A DNA stretch of 64,000 nt from contig NZ_JBPKAO010000007.1 of assembly GCF_051216895.1 (NCBI RefSeq), forward strand, positions 138,950-202,949, read 5' to 3'. Origin of the DNA: Aquipuribacter sp051216895 (GTDB lineage: Bacteria; Actinomycetota; Actinomycetes; Actinomycetales; JBBAYJ01). Position numbers and translations under genes: made by a program. Shown piece by piece: positions 29,084 through 36,993 of the stretch; position 1 is the stretch's first letter, and every line of letters starts with the position of its first letter. Under the pieces are notes generated by a model. The model was not told the origin of the DNA. It was given only the letters and a program-made list of their open reading frames with translations, and searched no databases.

Positions 29084-30150
29084 CCCGCACGACCCGAGGC
29101 GTCGAGCGCCTCGGCGGCCGAGCGGAGCATCTGCAGACGGGCGGGCAGATCGGGGGCGAAGGGCACGACGTTGAGGGTAGTGACCCCGGCGTCGGCCAAG
29201 GCCGCCATCCGTTCCGCGATACGTGCGGGCGGGCCGAGCAGGCTCGTGCGGTCGACGAACTCGGTGGGGACGGCCGCGGCCGCGTCGCGGGGCCGGCGGT
29301 CCAGGTAGGCGTCCTGGACCTGCTCGGCGGCCTGCTCGTAGCCCATCCGCCGGGCCAGGGCGTTGTAGAAGTTCTGCTTCCGGCTGCCCATGCCGCCCAG
29401 GTAGAGCGCCGCGTAGCCGCGGACCGGGTCGGCCGCCGCCTCGACCACGTCGGCCTCGGGGCCGTCGGGGGTGACGACGAGCGGGCTGGTGGCGCACACG
29501 TCGAACCCGGTGAGGTCGTCCAGGCCCGCGACCCGACGTCCGGCCAGCAGCCGCTCCAGGGACTCCCCCACGTGCTCGGCGGACACGAACAGCCCGAGCC
29601 AGCCGTCGGCGACCTCGCCGGTCAGCTCGAGGTTCTTGGGCCCCAGCGAGGCCAGGTAGACCGGGAGCCGGTCACGGACCGGGACGACCGTGAGCCGCAG
29701 CGCCTTGCCGGGCCCGTCCGGCAGCGGGAGCACGTGGTGGCGACCGGAGTAGGCGACCGGCTGACGGGACAGCGCGAGACGGACGACGTCGACGTACTCC
29801 CGGGTGCGACCGATGGGCGCGTCGAAGCGGACGCCGTGCCAGCCCTCGGACACCTGCGGCCCGGACACGCCCAGCCCCAGCCGGAAGCGTCCGCCGGACA
29901 GCGTGTCCAGGGTCGCGGCGGTCATGGCCGTCATCGCGGGGGTCCGGGCGGGGATCTGCATGATCGCGCTGCCCACGTCGACGGTCGAGGTCTGCGCCGC
30001 GATCCACGACAGCACCGTCGGCGCGTCGGAGCCGTAGGCCTCGGCCACCCAGACGACCGAGTAGCCGAGCCGGTCGGCCTCCCGGGCGAGCGCGAGGTTG
30101 TCGGCGTCGTTCCCTGCACCCCAGTACCCGAGGTTCACCCCTAGTCGCAC
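29080..30150 (-). CDS. LLM-class F420-dependent oxidoreductase
   Basis: A 356-residue luciferase-like monooxygenase-fold protein, of the type that uses coenzyme F420. The start RLGVNLGYWGAGND and the core SWIAAQTSTVDVGSAIMQIPARTP, GGRFRLGLGVSGPQVSEGWHG and YLASLGPKNLELTGEVADGWL fit the actinobacterial F420 subfamily. GTG 30150 is preferred over GTG 30168 because TAGGGT (30158-30163) then lies 7 nt upstream. The gene is translationally coupled to uppP and divergent from the aldo/keto reductase with only 35 bp between starts. The substrate is unknown. Confidence 0.85.
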   Translation of the reverse strand: MRLGVNLGYWGAGNDADNLALAREADRLGYSVVWVAEAYGSDAPTVLSWIAAQTSTVDVGSAIMQIPARTPAMTAMTAATLDTLSGGRFRLGLGVSGPQVSEGWHGVRFDAPIGRTREYVDVVRLALSRQPVAYSGRHHVLPLPDGPGKALRLTVVPVRDRLPVYLASLGPKNLELTGEVADGWLGLFVSAEHVGESLERLLAGRRVAGLDDLTGFDVCATSPLVVTPDGPEADVVEAAADPVRGYAALYLGGMGSRKQNFYNALARRMGYEQAAEQVQDAYLDRRPRDAAAAVPTEFVDRTSLLGPPARIAERMAALADAGVTTLNVVPFAPDLPARLQMLRSAAEALDASGRAG

Positions 30151-30157
30151 GCGGCCC

Positions 30158-30179
30158 ACCCTAGCCACCCCCCTACGCT
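30158..30179. promoter_or_regulatory. Back-to-back -10 boxes of the F420 oxidoreductase and aldo/keto reductase
   Basis: TAGGGT on the minus strand (30158-30163) and TACGCT on the plus strand (30174-30179) lie 7 and 6 nt from their start codons and 10 bp from each other. The -35 region of each promoter must fall inside or beyond the other gene's start, so the two should interfere or share a regulator. Confidence 0.55.
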
Positions 30180-30185
30180 GCCCGT

Positions 30186-31118
30186 GTGGAGCACAGAGCG
30201 GTGGGGACCAGCGGGCTGACGATCTCGGCGCTCGCGCTCGGGACCCTGCACTGGGGCGCCGACACCGACGTGCACGAGGCCGGTGAGATCCTCGAGGTCT
30301 TCCTGGAGGCCGGCGGCACGACCATCGACACCACCGCGGGCATCGGCGTCGGCGAGGAGGTCCTGGGTGGCCTGATCGGGTCGGTGGTGGCGCGCGAGCA
30401 GGTCCGGGTGGTGGCCAAGGCCGGGGTGGACGGTGAGCTCAGCAGCCCGCGGGTGGACGTGTCCCGGGGTCGGCTGATGGCGTCCCTGGACCGCACGCTG
30501 CGCCGGCTGGGCACCGACCACGTCGACCTGTGGCTGGTGCAGGCCTGGAGCCCGGAGGTCCCCCTGGCGGAGACCCTGTCGGCGCTGCAGTGGGCCCAGC
30601 GGACCGGGCGGGCCCGCTACGTGGGGGTGAGCAACTACAGCGGGTGGCAGACGGCCCGCGCCGCCACGCTGGAGCCGGACCTGGTCGCGACGAGCGTGGA
30701 GTGGTCGCTGGTCGCCCGCGGTGTGGAGCGCGAGGTGGAGCCCGCGGCGCTGGCCCTGGGCCTGGGTGTGCTCGCGTGGAGCCCGTTGGGTCGGGGCGTG
30801 CTCACGGGCAAGTACCGCGTCGGCACGCCCGCGGACTCCCGGGCGGCCTCGACGCACCTGAGCAGCTTCGTGTCGCCGCACCTGACGTCGACCGCACGTC
30901 GGGTGGTCGAGGCGGTGGTCACCGCCGCGGACGGGCTCGGGTGCTCGCCCCAGGCGCTCGCGCTGGCCTGGCTGCTGGACAAGGACGTGGTCAGCTCGGC
31001 CGTGACCGGCCCGCGCACGGCCGCCCAGCTGCGGGGGGCGCTGCCGGCCCTGGACGTGGAGCTGCCCGACGAGATCGTCGGCGTCCTGGACGAGGTGTCG
31101 GACCTGCTCGCCTACTGA
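30186..31118 (+). CDS. Aldo/keto-reductase-like protein with altered catalytic residues
   Basis: A 310-residue AKR TIM barrel (Tas/YghZ-like group) starting at GTG. The family tetrad is Asp-Tyr-Lys-His. Here the Asp (D48 in TTIDTTAG) and Lys (K78 in VVAKAG) are present. The position of the Tyr (normally DTAxxYGxG) reads Ile53 in TTAGIGVG, and the active-site His (normally DLYQIH) reads Gln119 in DLWLVQAW. NADPH-binding features near the end (QALALAWLL, SSAVTGPRTAAQL) are kept. It may therefore not be a normal reductase. It is divergent from the F420 oxidoreductase. Confidence 0.8.
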   Translation: MEHRAVGTSGLTISALALGTLHWGADTDVHEAGEILEVFLEAGGTTIDTTAGIGVGEEVLGGLIGSVVAREQVRVVAKAGVDGELSSPRVDVSRGRLMASLDRTLRRLGTDHVDLWLVQAWSPEVPLAETLSALQWAQRTGRARYVGVSNYSGWQTARAATLEPDLVATSVEWSLVARGVEREVEPAALALGLGVLAWSPLGRGVLTGKYRVGTPADSRAASTHLSSFVSPHLTSTARRVVEAVVTAADGLGCSPQALALAWLLDKDVVSSAVTGPRTAAQLRGALPALDVELPDEIVGVLDEVSDLLAY

Positions 31119-31133
31119 GCGGGGCGCCCAGGG

Positions 31134-31185
31134 GCGGCCGGGTCGGCGCCGCGGCGGCCGGGTCCGAGCGCCGCGGGCAGCCGGG
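31134..31185. repeat. Two ~21-bp GC-rich tandem units with a third degenerate copy
   Basis: GCGGCCGGGTC...GCCGCG occurs at 31134-31153 and 31154-31175, with a poorer third copy running into the stop of the acidic-protein gene. It lies between convergent genes. Confidence 0.6.
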
Positions 31186-31512
31186 TCAGAGCCGGGGAGC
31201 GTCGACCGGGCCGGAGTCCTCGGACTCGTCGTCCTCGTCCTCGTCGTCGTCGAGGTCGTCCTCGTCCTCGTCCTCGTCGTCGTCGTAGTCCTCGTCGTCC
31301 TCCTCGTCGTCCTCGTCCGTGAGGTCGAAGGGGGTGACCTCGTCGTAGGCGTCGAACAGGGCGTCGTCGTAGGCGACGAAGGCCGCGGCCAGCTCGTCGT
31401 AGGCCGCCACGACACCGGGGTCCAGCTCCGAACGACGGCCGGACGCCGCCTCGAAGTGACGCTGCAGGGCGACGACGAACTGGTCCAGTGCGGCGCGCGG
31501 GTCGGAGGCCAT
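31186..31512 (-). CDS. Small highly acidic protein with Asp/Glu tract
   Basis: A 108-residue protein. The first 60 residues are a predicted helical domain (ALDQFVVALQRHFEAA, VVAAYDELAAAFVAYDDALFDAYDE). Residues of about 65-100 are almost only Asp and Glu, coded by a GAC/GAG trinucleotide tract. Similar short acidic proteins beside DUF5703 genes in actinobacteria are often labelled primosomal protein or DNA primase without evidence. ATG 31512 follows TACGGT (31519-31524) by 6 nt. It could act as a nucleic-acid mimic or a chaperone-like tail, but that is speculation. Confidence 0.75.
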   Translation of the reverse strand: MASDPRAALDQFVVALQRHFEAASGRRSELDPGVVAAYDELAAAFVAYDDALFDAYDEVTPFDLTDEDDEEDDEDYDDDEDEDEDDLDDDEDEDDESEDSGPVDAPRL

Positions 31513-31605
31513 GACGGAACCGTAGCGCCGCCGGGACCCGGTGCGGCAGCCGGATCTGGCGTGCCGTCCGTTTCGGTGTACGCCGGGGTGGCACCATCGG
31601 TCCCG

Positions 31606-31812
31606 ATGACGACCGCGACACGTCCACCGGCCGAGTTCGAGTACCGCGTCATGGTGGTCGGCCGAGGTGCCGACCGGGGCGAGCTGCGCCAGCAGCTGAC
31701 CGACGCCGCGGAGTACGGCAAGTGGGAGCTGGCGCGCACCCGCATCTACGTCGGCGGTGCCCGCAAGATGTGGTTGCGACGGCGGATCATCCGGGTCTCC
31801 CGCACGATCTGA
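31606..31812 (+). CDS. DUF5703 family protein
   Basis: A 68-residue basic conserved actinobacterial protein of unknown function. The core EYRVMVVGRGADRGELRQQL followed by the Arg-rich end RKMWLRRRIIRVSRTI is typical of DUF5703. ATG 31606 is chosen inside a longer open frame because it gives the family length. It is divergent from the acidic protein and convergent with the M20 peptidase. Confidence 0.8.
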   Translation: MTTATRPPAEFEYRVMVVGRGADRGELRQQLTDAAEYGKWELARTRIYVGGARKMWLRRRIIRVSRTI

Positions 31813-31817
31813 GCGGT

Positions 31818-31841
31818 CCGGCCCGCCCGGGGGCGGGCCGG
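31818..31841. terminator. Two-way hairpin between DUF5703 and M20 peptidase genes
   Basis: CCGGCCCGCCC and GGGCGGGCCGG are perfect complements around two bases; it starts 5 bases after the DUF5703 stop and ends 9 bases before the peptidase stop. Confidence 0.6.
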
Positions 31842-31850
31842 CGGCCCCCC

Positions 31851-33164
31851 TCAGCAGGTCCGGATGAACCGTCCCAGGGTGCGGGCGCCGAACTCCAGCG
31901 AGGACACCGGCACCCGCTCGTCGGTGCCGTGAAAGAGCGACGCGAAGTCGAAGCCGCTCGGCAGCCGCAGCGGGGCGAAGCCGAACCCCCGGATGCCAAG
32001 CCGGTCGAAGTGCTTGTTGTCCGTCCCGCCCGACAGGCAGTACGGCAGCACCGCGGACCCGGGGTCCTCCGCCTGCAGGGCCGCGGTCATGGCGTCGACC
32101 AGCGAGCCGTCCGCGGTGGTCTCCAGGGCGCGGTCCTCGTGGACCACGTCGATCGTGATGCCCTCGCCGGCCAGCTCGTGGACGGTCCGCATGACGTGGT
32201 CGCGGTCACCGGGCAGGAACCGGCAGTCCACCAGGGCGCCGGCCCGGGCGGGGACGACGTTGTGCTTGTACCCGGCCTGCAGCACGGTCGGGGTCGACGT
32301 GTTCTGGGTGGTGGCCCGGATCCAGCGGGCCGTGGTGCCGAGCTCGGCCTCCAGGGCCTCGACGTCGTGGATCGGCAGCGGGGACCCGGACAGCGCCCCG
32401 TAGCCCTCGGCGAAGGCCTGGACCGACGCCGGCAGCGACGTCGGCCAGCGGTGGGCGCCGATGCGCGCCACGGCGCCGGCGAGGCGGGTGACCGCGTTGG
32501 CGTCGTGGACCTGCGAGCCGTGCCCCGGCCGGCCGGTCGCCGTCAGCCGCAGCCAGAGCAGGCCCTTCTCGGCCACCTGCAGCAGGTAGGCGCGGGTGCC
32601 GGCGACCTCGACGGAGAACCCGCCGACCTCGCTGACGGCCTCGGTGACGCCGTCGAACAGCTCGCGACGGTTCTCGACCAGGTGGCGGGCGCCCTTCATG
32701 CCGCCGGCCTCCTCGTCGGCCAGGAACGCCAGCACGACGTCGCGCGGGGGCCGCTCACCGGCCCGGCGCATCGCCAGGACGTTGGCCAGGATCATCGCGT
32801 CCATGTCCTTCATGTCGACCGCGCCGCGGCCCCACAGCTCGCCGTCGACGACCTCGCCCGAGAACGGGTGGACGGCCCAGTCCGACGCCTCGGCCGGGAC
32901 GACGTCCAGGTGGCCGTGCAGCAGCAACGCGTCACGGCCGGGGTCCTCGCCCTCCCAGCGGGCGACCACGCTCGCGCGTCCGGGCTCGCTCTCGACCAGC
33001 TCCGGTTCCAGGCCCGCGTCGCTGAGCAGGGCGGCGACGTGCTCGGCGGCCTTGCGCTCCCCCGGTCCGGAGCCGTCCCCGTAGTTGGACGTGTCGATGC
33101 GCAGCAGGTCGGCGCAGATGTCGGTGACGAGCTCGTCGGCGGTCGGTGCGGTCTGCTCGCTCAT
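31851..33164 (-). CDS. M20-family metallopeptidase (ArgE/DapE/dipeptidase type)
   Basis: A 437-residue cytosolic zinc hydrolase. Metal-binding motifs are LLLHGHLDVVP (His and Asp, about residue 85), GRGAVDMKD (bridging Asp) and ADEEAGG (catalytic and binding Glu); a dimerisation domain follows. CLSGGTDNKHF near the C terminus supplies the last His. ATG 33164 is preferred over one three codons earlier because TAGGGT (33172-33177) lies 7 nt upstream. The same gene type lies a short way from mshC/uppP in M. tuberculosis (Rv2141c, from memory). The substrate is probably an N-acyl amino acid or dipeptide; not resolvable here. Confidence 0.9.
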   Translation of the reverse strand: MSEQTAPTADELVTDICADLLRIDTSNYGDGSGPGERKAAEHVAALLSDAGLEPELVESEPGRASVVARWEGEDPGRDALLLHGHLDVVPAEASDWAVHPFSGEVVDGELWGRGAVDMKDMDAMILANVLAMRRAGERPPRDVVLAFLADEEAGGMKGARHLVENRRELFDGVTEAVSEVGGFSVEVAGTRAYLLQVAEKGLLWLRLTATGRPGHGSQVHDANAVTRLAGAVARIGAHRWPTSLPASVQAFAEGYGALSGSPLPIHDVEALEAELGTTARWIRATTQNTSTPTVLQAGYKHNVVPARAGALVDCRFLPGDRDHVMRTVHELAGEGITIDVVHEDRALETTADGSLVDAMTAALQAEDPGSAVLPYCLSGGTDNKHFDRLGIRGFGFAPLRLPSGFDFASLFHGTDERVPVSSLEFGARTLGRFIRTC

Positions 33165-33227
33165 GCGCAGCACCCTACGTGCCGCCCCCCGGTGGTCCCC
33201 CGGGTCGGTCCCCCGGCGAGCCCGCGG

Positions 33228-34022
33228 TCAGCGGGTGCGCTCGGTGACCGTCCGCCGCAGCTCGTCGCGGGCGTCGGCGACCGTCTGCGCGGCGTCCGGC
33301 AGGCCGGGCTGCTCGACGCCGCTGGTACGCAGCGCCACCTCGGTGTCCAGCGCGTCGCGCAGCCGCAGCAGCGCCTCCGACAGGGCGTTGAGGTCGGCGG
33401 CGCGGGCCGGCTTCTGCTCCTCGTTGGTCGCGGCCCAGACCCGACGGTCCAGGTCGTCGAAGCGGTGGGCGCCGTCCTGCCAGCGGGTGGCCAGCGTGCT
33501 CGGGTCCAGGGCCCGGTCCTGCACGGCCGGCACCACCCGCTCGTCCAGCCAACGGGCCTCACCGGTGAGCTCGTGCCACTGCGCCGCCCAGGCCAGCTCC
33601 GAGGCGCGGGCCCGTCGCAGCGCGAGGATGGCCGCGACCAGGCCGACGAAGGCCAGCACCAGCAGCAGCCAGCCCCACCACGGGATGCCACCCGCGGCGT
33701 CCGCGGCGGCGTCGACCAGGCCGGGCTCGGCCGACGCGCTCGCCGCGGGCTCGGACACCACCGCGCTCGGGACGGGTGCGGGCACGGTGGGGGCCGGAGC
33801 CGCCTCCGCGTCCGTCGTCGGTGCGACCACGGGCGGGACCGCGGTCTCGACCGGGACCTCGGGGAGCACCGTGGGCACCCCGCTGGGCAGGGCCGTCGGG
33901 ATGGTGATCGGGAGGTCCGTGGGGATCTGGGTCGGGGTCCCCCCGGGCAGCCCGTTGCACCCCCCGGCCGACGCCATGACCGCCGTGGTCATGACAGCGA
34001 GGACGAGCAGCTTCGGCGACAT
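33228..34022 (-). CDS. Exported Pro/Thr-rich protein with C-terminal membrane helix and coiled region
   Basis: A 264-residue protein I do not recognise. It begins with an export signal (MSPKLLVLAVMTTAVMASAGGC); the Cys could be lipidated, though AGGC is a weak lipobox. A low-complexity Pro/Val/Thr region of about 80 residues follows. Then comes one transmembrane helix (WWGWLLLVLAFVGLVAAILAL, about 125-145) and an alpha-helical tail of 110 residues. ATG 34022 has a clear AGGAGG ribosome site. Function unknown; a surface-anchored sensor or scaffold is possible. Confidence 0.65.
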   Translation of the reverse strand: MSPKLLVLAVMTTAVMASAGGCNGLPGGTPTQIPTDLPITIPTALPSGVPTVLPEVPVETAVPPVVAPTTDAEAAPAPTVPAPVPSAVVSEPAASASAEPGLVDAAADAAGGIPWWGWLLLVLAFVGLVAAILALRRARASELAWAAQWHELTGEARWLDERVVPAVQDRALDPSTLATRWQDGAHRFDDLDRRVWAATNEEQKPARAADLNALSEALLRLRDALDTEVALRTSGVEQPGLPDAAQTVADARDELRRTVTERTR

Positions 34023-34164
34023 CGTGGGACCTCCTGGGGCGGTGGTGTGCCCACCCAACCTGCCATGGACCGCCGGGACCAGCAGGTGTGCCCGGCGATT
34101 CGCCTGCGTGCTATCTTTCCGGTCGCGCTCGTCACGGCCGCACCATGCCCGTGGCGGTCCACTC

Positions 34165-34248
34165 GTCCGGGTGGCGGAATTGGCAGACGCGCTAGCTTGA
34201 GGTGCTAGTCCCTTAACGGGGGTGGGGGTTCAAGTCCCCCCTCGGACA
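34165..34248 (+). tRNA. tRNA-Leu (anticodon GAG)
   Basis: Acceptor stem GTCCGGG pairs with CTCGGAC (one G-U), discriminator A, CCA not encoded. The D loop contains GGCAGACGCG and the anticodon stem CTAGC/GCTAG holds loop TTGAGGT with anticodon GAG. A long class II variable arm (CCCTTAACGGGG) follows, then T stem GGGGG/CCCCC with loop TTCAAGT. It reads CUC/CUU leucine codons. A TATCTT sequence 48 bases upstream could be its -10. It sits at the edge of the four-gene block 34363-39112. Confidence 0.95.
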
Positions 34249-34261
34249 CACGAGAACGATC

Positions 34262-34287
34262 GGGCCGGGTCCTTCGGGACCCGGCCC
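34262..34287 (+). terminator. UUCG-tetraloop terminator of tRNA-Leu
   Basis: A perfect 11-bp stem (GGGCCGGGTCC / GGACCCGGCCC) closed by C(TTCG)G, 13 bases after the tRNA. It may also stop the minus-strand NTPase transcript, which ends at 34363. Confidence 0.75.
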
Positions 34288-34362
34288 TCGTCGTGCCAGG
34301 GGTCGGACGAGGGCCTGCCGTGGTCGCCGCGCCCCGGCCCATGACCTGCGGTCGTGGCGCCA

Positions 34363-36981
34363 TCAGGAGGAGAGCGGGCCGAAGGCGTCCTGCAGGTCCA
34401 CCAGCACACCGTCCTTGGCCGCGACGTAGGCCTCCCGACGGACGGCCGCGGCGTAGGGCGAGGTGAAGGTGCCGGGGCCCAGCTCGGTGACGTCGGGCCC
34501 CCGGACGAAGAGCGCCTCGGCCAAGGGCACCGGGGTCCCTCCCGCAGCCTCCGCCAGCAGCTCCGCCAACGGCCTCCCGACCCAGGGTTGTGTCTCGGGC
34601 AGGCTCCTCGCGAAGTGCCACATGCGGACCGCGGAACGCTCGGCCAGCTCGTGCTCCCCTCGTTTCCACAGCGAGGCCAGGAGGCTGATGGCCCGCGCTC
34701 TGATGTCGACGTAGAACTGCATCGTGTACTCGTCCGGCGGGGTGTTCGGGCCGGCGACGTGGAACAGGTACGCGTGCCTGACGGCACGACCCAGCCACCC
34801 GGCCGCGTCGTAGGCGTCGCCGTCGATCTGGGCGATGTCGGCCCGGAGCCGGTGCAGGTCGCTCATCAGCTCGTGGTCGGTGTACCCGTCGCCGTCGTCC
34901 GACCGCACCTCCGCCCCGGTCCGGCCCCCCTCCGCCCCGGGGTCCAGCGCCTGGATCTCCTCCGCCGCCCGCCTGGCCAGGCTCATCACCCGACGACGAT
35001 CCGCGGCCGACAGCGCTTCCCCGGCGGTCCTCACCCTGGTGATCAGCGTGTCCGCCATCTCGAAGTCCACCCAGGCCCTGTCCCAGCTGTCGTCCTGCCT
35101 GCCCCCGGCGAACAGCTCGTTGGCCTGCTCGTACAGGCGTACGGCGGTCTCGCAGTTCGCCGACGCGTCCAGCGGGTCGACTGCCCGGAAGCGCCACGCG
35201 TGCGCGCGGAAGAGGTGGATCAACGCCGAGACGTGCGTCTCCTCGTCGCTGAGCTGGGTGTGTCGCCGACTCAGCCCGCAGGCCGCCTCGATGGAGTCCA
35301 GCGCGCCCTCGACCTGGTCCCACCTGGCGACGGGTGACTTGTGCGACCGGAGCGGGTACTCGTGCAGCAGGACCTCGAGGCCTTGCTGGAGCAGAGACAT
35401 CTCCGGCCAGTCCGTCTGGAGACCGGAGGTGCCTGTCGACCTGTTGGCCCAGGCCCGGCCCACCAGGTCCGTGAGGTCGGCCAGCAGCCGGTCGCAGAAG
35501 TCGTAGTGCAGGTACATGCCCCACCACCAGAAGGCGTCGAGGAACAGCGTGGCCGCCTCGAGCACGACCTCCTTCCGTCGTGACTCGCCCACATGGGCCG
35601 CGTGGTAGAGCCACTCGCGCTGCTTCTGCTGCCACTCGGGCGACTCCGTGAGGTACCAGTCGCCGTAGCTGCGGACCACGCCCTTGCTGTCCTCCTGGTC
35701 CTTCTTCAGCACGGTCCGGTAGTGGGCCTCCGCGAGCTCGTGGAGGTGCTGCAGCTCATCGGGGAAGTTGACCCGCATCCGCGTGAGCATGCTGGTCCGC
35801 ACGAACCGGCTGACCCGGGCCGCCTTCCGGTCGGTCGAGGGCTCCACGCAGGAGAGGCTCAGGACCGTCTGGAACAACGGCTTGCTCTTCGGCAACGAGC
35901 TCGTGTCCACCTCGGGCGTCAGCGTGCTCATGAGCTGGGCGTCGAACCTCCGGGGAACGGCCACGGCACGGACGACGTCGATCAGCCACTCCTGGTCCCT
36001 CGCCTCGAGGACGCGCTCGATGAGCTCTGCGGCACGCTCCTCCTCCGTGTCCTCCAGCCCCTCCAGGAGCCTCGCGGCGGAGTTCTGCCGCAACGCGCCG
36101 CGCAGCAGGTCGCCCACCAACCGGAGTGTGGCGGCGTGGCCCTCGGTGAGCTCGAAGACCAGCTGCGAGATGGCCTTCTCGACGGCAGGTCCCTGGTTGA
36201 TCGTGTTCAGGTACTTCCTGACGTCGTTCGCCGACAGGTTCTTCGCCTCCAGCTGCACCGGGGTCCGGGTGCTGTCCGTGTCGTTCTCGTCAGGCGGCGT
36301 CCGACTCGGCGGGGTGCGCGTGCGCACGACGAACGAGTCCGCCAGCGCACGCCCCGCGCCGTCGGACCCGTCCCCCGCGACGTGCCGCAGGAGCCAGACC
36401 CCCAGCTCCTGCTCGGCCACGCGGTCGAAGTTGTCGAAGAGGACCACCGGTCTCGTCCCGCTCCGCTCGAGGTGGAGCTGCCACTGCACCGCGAAGGTCG
36501 CGATCACCTTCTCCGCTGCGTCCACCCAGGCCAGTGCCAGGTCCTGCGGGTCGAAGGCCCTCTCCAGCTCCTCGAGGCTCATGTCCAGGTCGCTGACGCG
36601 TCCGGCCACGACGCTCTGCTGCCGCGACTCGTTGACCTTCGCCTCCACGGCCGCCTGACCTTCCGCGGCGTCCACCTGGTGCAGGATCTCCAGCAGGACT
36701 CGGCACAGCTGACCGAAGCTGGCCTGCACGGCTCCGACGGAGACCCGCTCCCCGGTCTGCCCCGGGTGCCCCGGGTCGAAGTCGAGGAGGTCCACCAGCA
36801 CCACGTCCGGGAAGCCGTCCTTGTCGTCCTTGATGCGCCTCAGCAGTGTCGTGCGTCCTGCGCCCGAGTCCCCGACGAGGTCACCGGCCCGGACGCCCTC
36901 GGGCCTCCGCACCGCCGCCCGCAGCTTGTCGAGCAGGGCTTCGCGACCCACGAACACCTCGTTGTGCGACGTACTGGCCAT
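34363..36981 (-). CDS. Large P-loop NTPase with helical C-terminal region (STAND/AAA-like)
   Basis: An 872-residue protein of a kind I cannot name. It opens with VFVGREALLDKL (10-21), the usual lead-in of STAND and AAA_16 ATPases. Walker A GDSGAGRTT follows at 37-45 and Walker B VVLFDNFD at 179-186. Between them is an insertion of over 100 residues rich in charged helices. RTRTPPSRTPP with a polar acidic loop comes after, then a winged-helix-like stretch (NDVRKYLNTI, AATLRLVGDLL). From about 400 on it is all-helical, with Trp-rich segments (WWWGMYLHYDF) and repeat-like helix pairs resembling degenerate TPRs. No transmembrane segment or enzymatic effector domain is evident. It starts 12 bp after the pentapeptide-repeat gene, so the two are surely cotranscribed. 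By analogy STAND proteins are nucleotide-driven switches in signalling, defence or toxin-like systems; which applies here is open. Confidence 0.7.
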   Translation of the reverse strand: MASTSHNEVFVGREALLDKLRAAVRRPEGVRAGDLVGDSGAGRTTLLRRIKDDKDGFPDVVLVDLLDFDPGHPGQTGERVSVGAVQASFGQLCRVLLEILHQVDAAEGQAAVEAKVNESRQQSVVAGRVSDLDMSLEELERAFDPQDLALAWVDAAEKVIATFAVQWQLHLERSGTRPVVLFDNFDRVAEQELGVWLLRHVAGDGSDGAGRALADSFVVRTRTPPSRTPPDENDTDSTRTPVQLEAKNLSANDVRKYLNTINQGPAVEKAISQLVFELTEGHAATLRLVGDLLRGALRQNSAARLLEGLEDTEEERAAELIERVLEARDQEWLIDVVRAVAVPRRFDAQLMSTLTPEVDTSSLPKSKPLFQTVLSLSCVEPSTDRKAARVSRFVRTSMLTRMRVNFPDELQHLHELAEAHYRTVLKKDQEDSKGVVRSYGDWYLTESPEWQQKQREWLYHAAHVGESRRKEVVLEAATLFLDAFWWWGMYLHYDFCDRLLADLTDLVGRAWANRSTGTSGLQTDWPEMSLLQQGLEVLLHEYPLRSHKSPVARWDQVEGALDSIEAACGLSRRHTQLSDEETHVSALIHLFRAHAWRFRAVDPLDASANCETAVRLYEQANELFAGGRQDDSWDRAWVDFEMADTLITRVRTAGEALSAADRRRVMSLARRAAEEIQALDPGAEGGRTGAEVRSDDGDGYTDHELMSDLHRLRADIAQIDGDAYDAAGWLGRAVRHAYLFHVAGPNTPPDEYTMQFYVDIRARAISLLASLWKRGEHELAERSAVRMWHFARSLPETQPWVGRPLAELLAEAAGGTPVPLAEALFVRGPDVTELGPGTFTSPYAAAVRREAYVAAKDGVLVDLQDAFGPLSS

Positions 36982-36993
36982 GTCATCCCCCTG

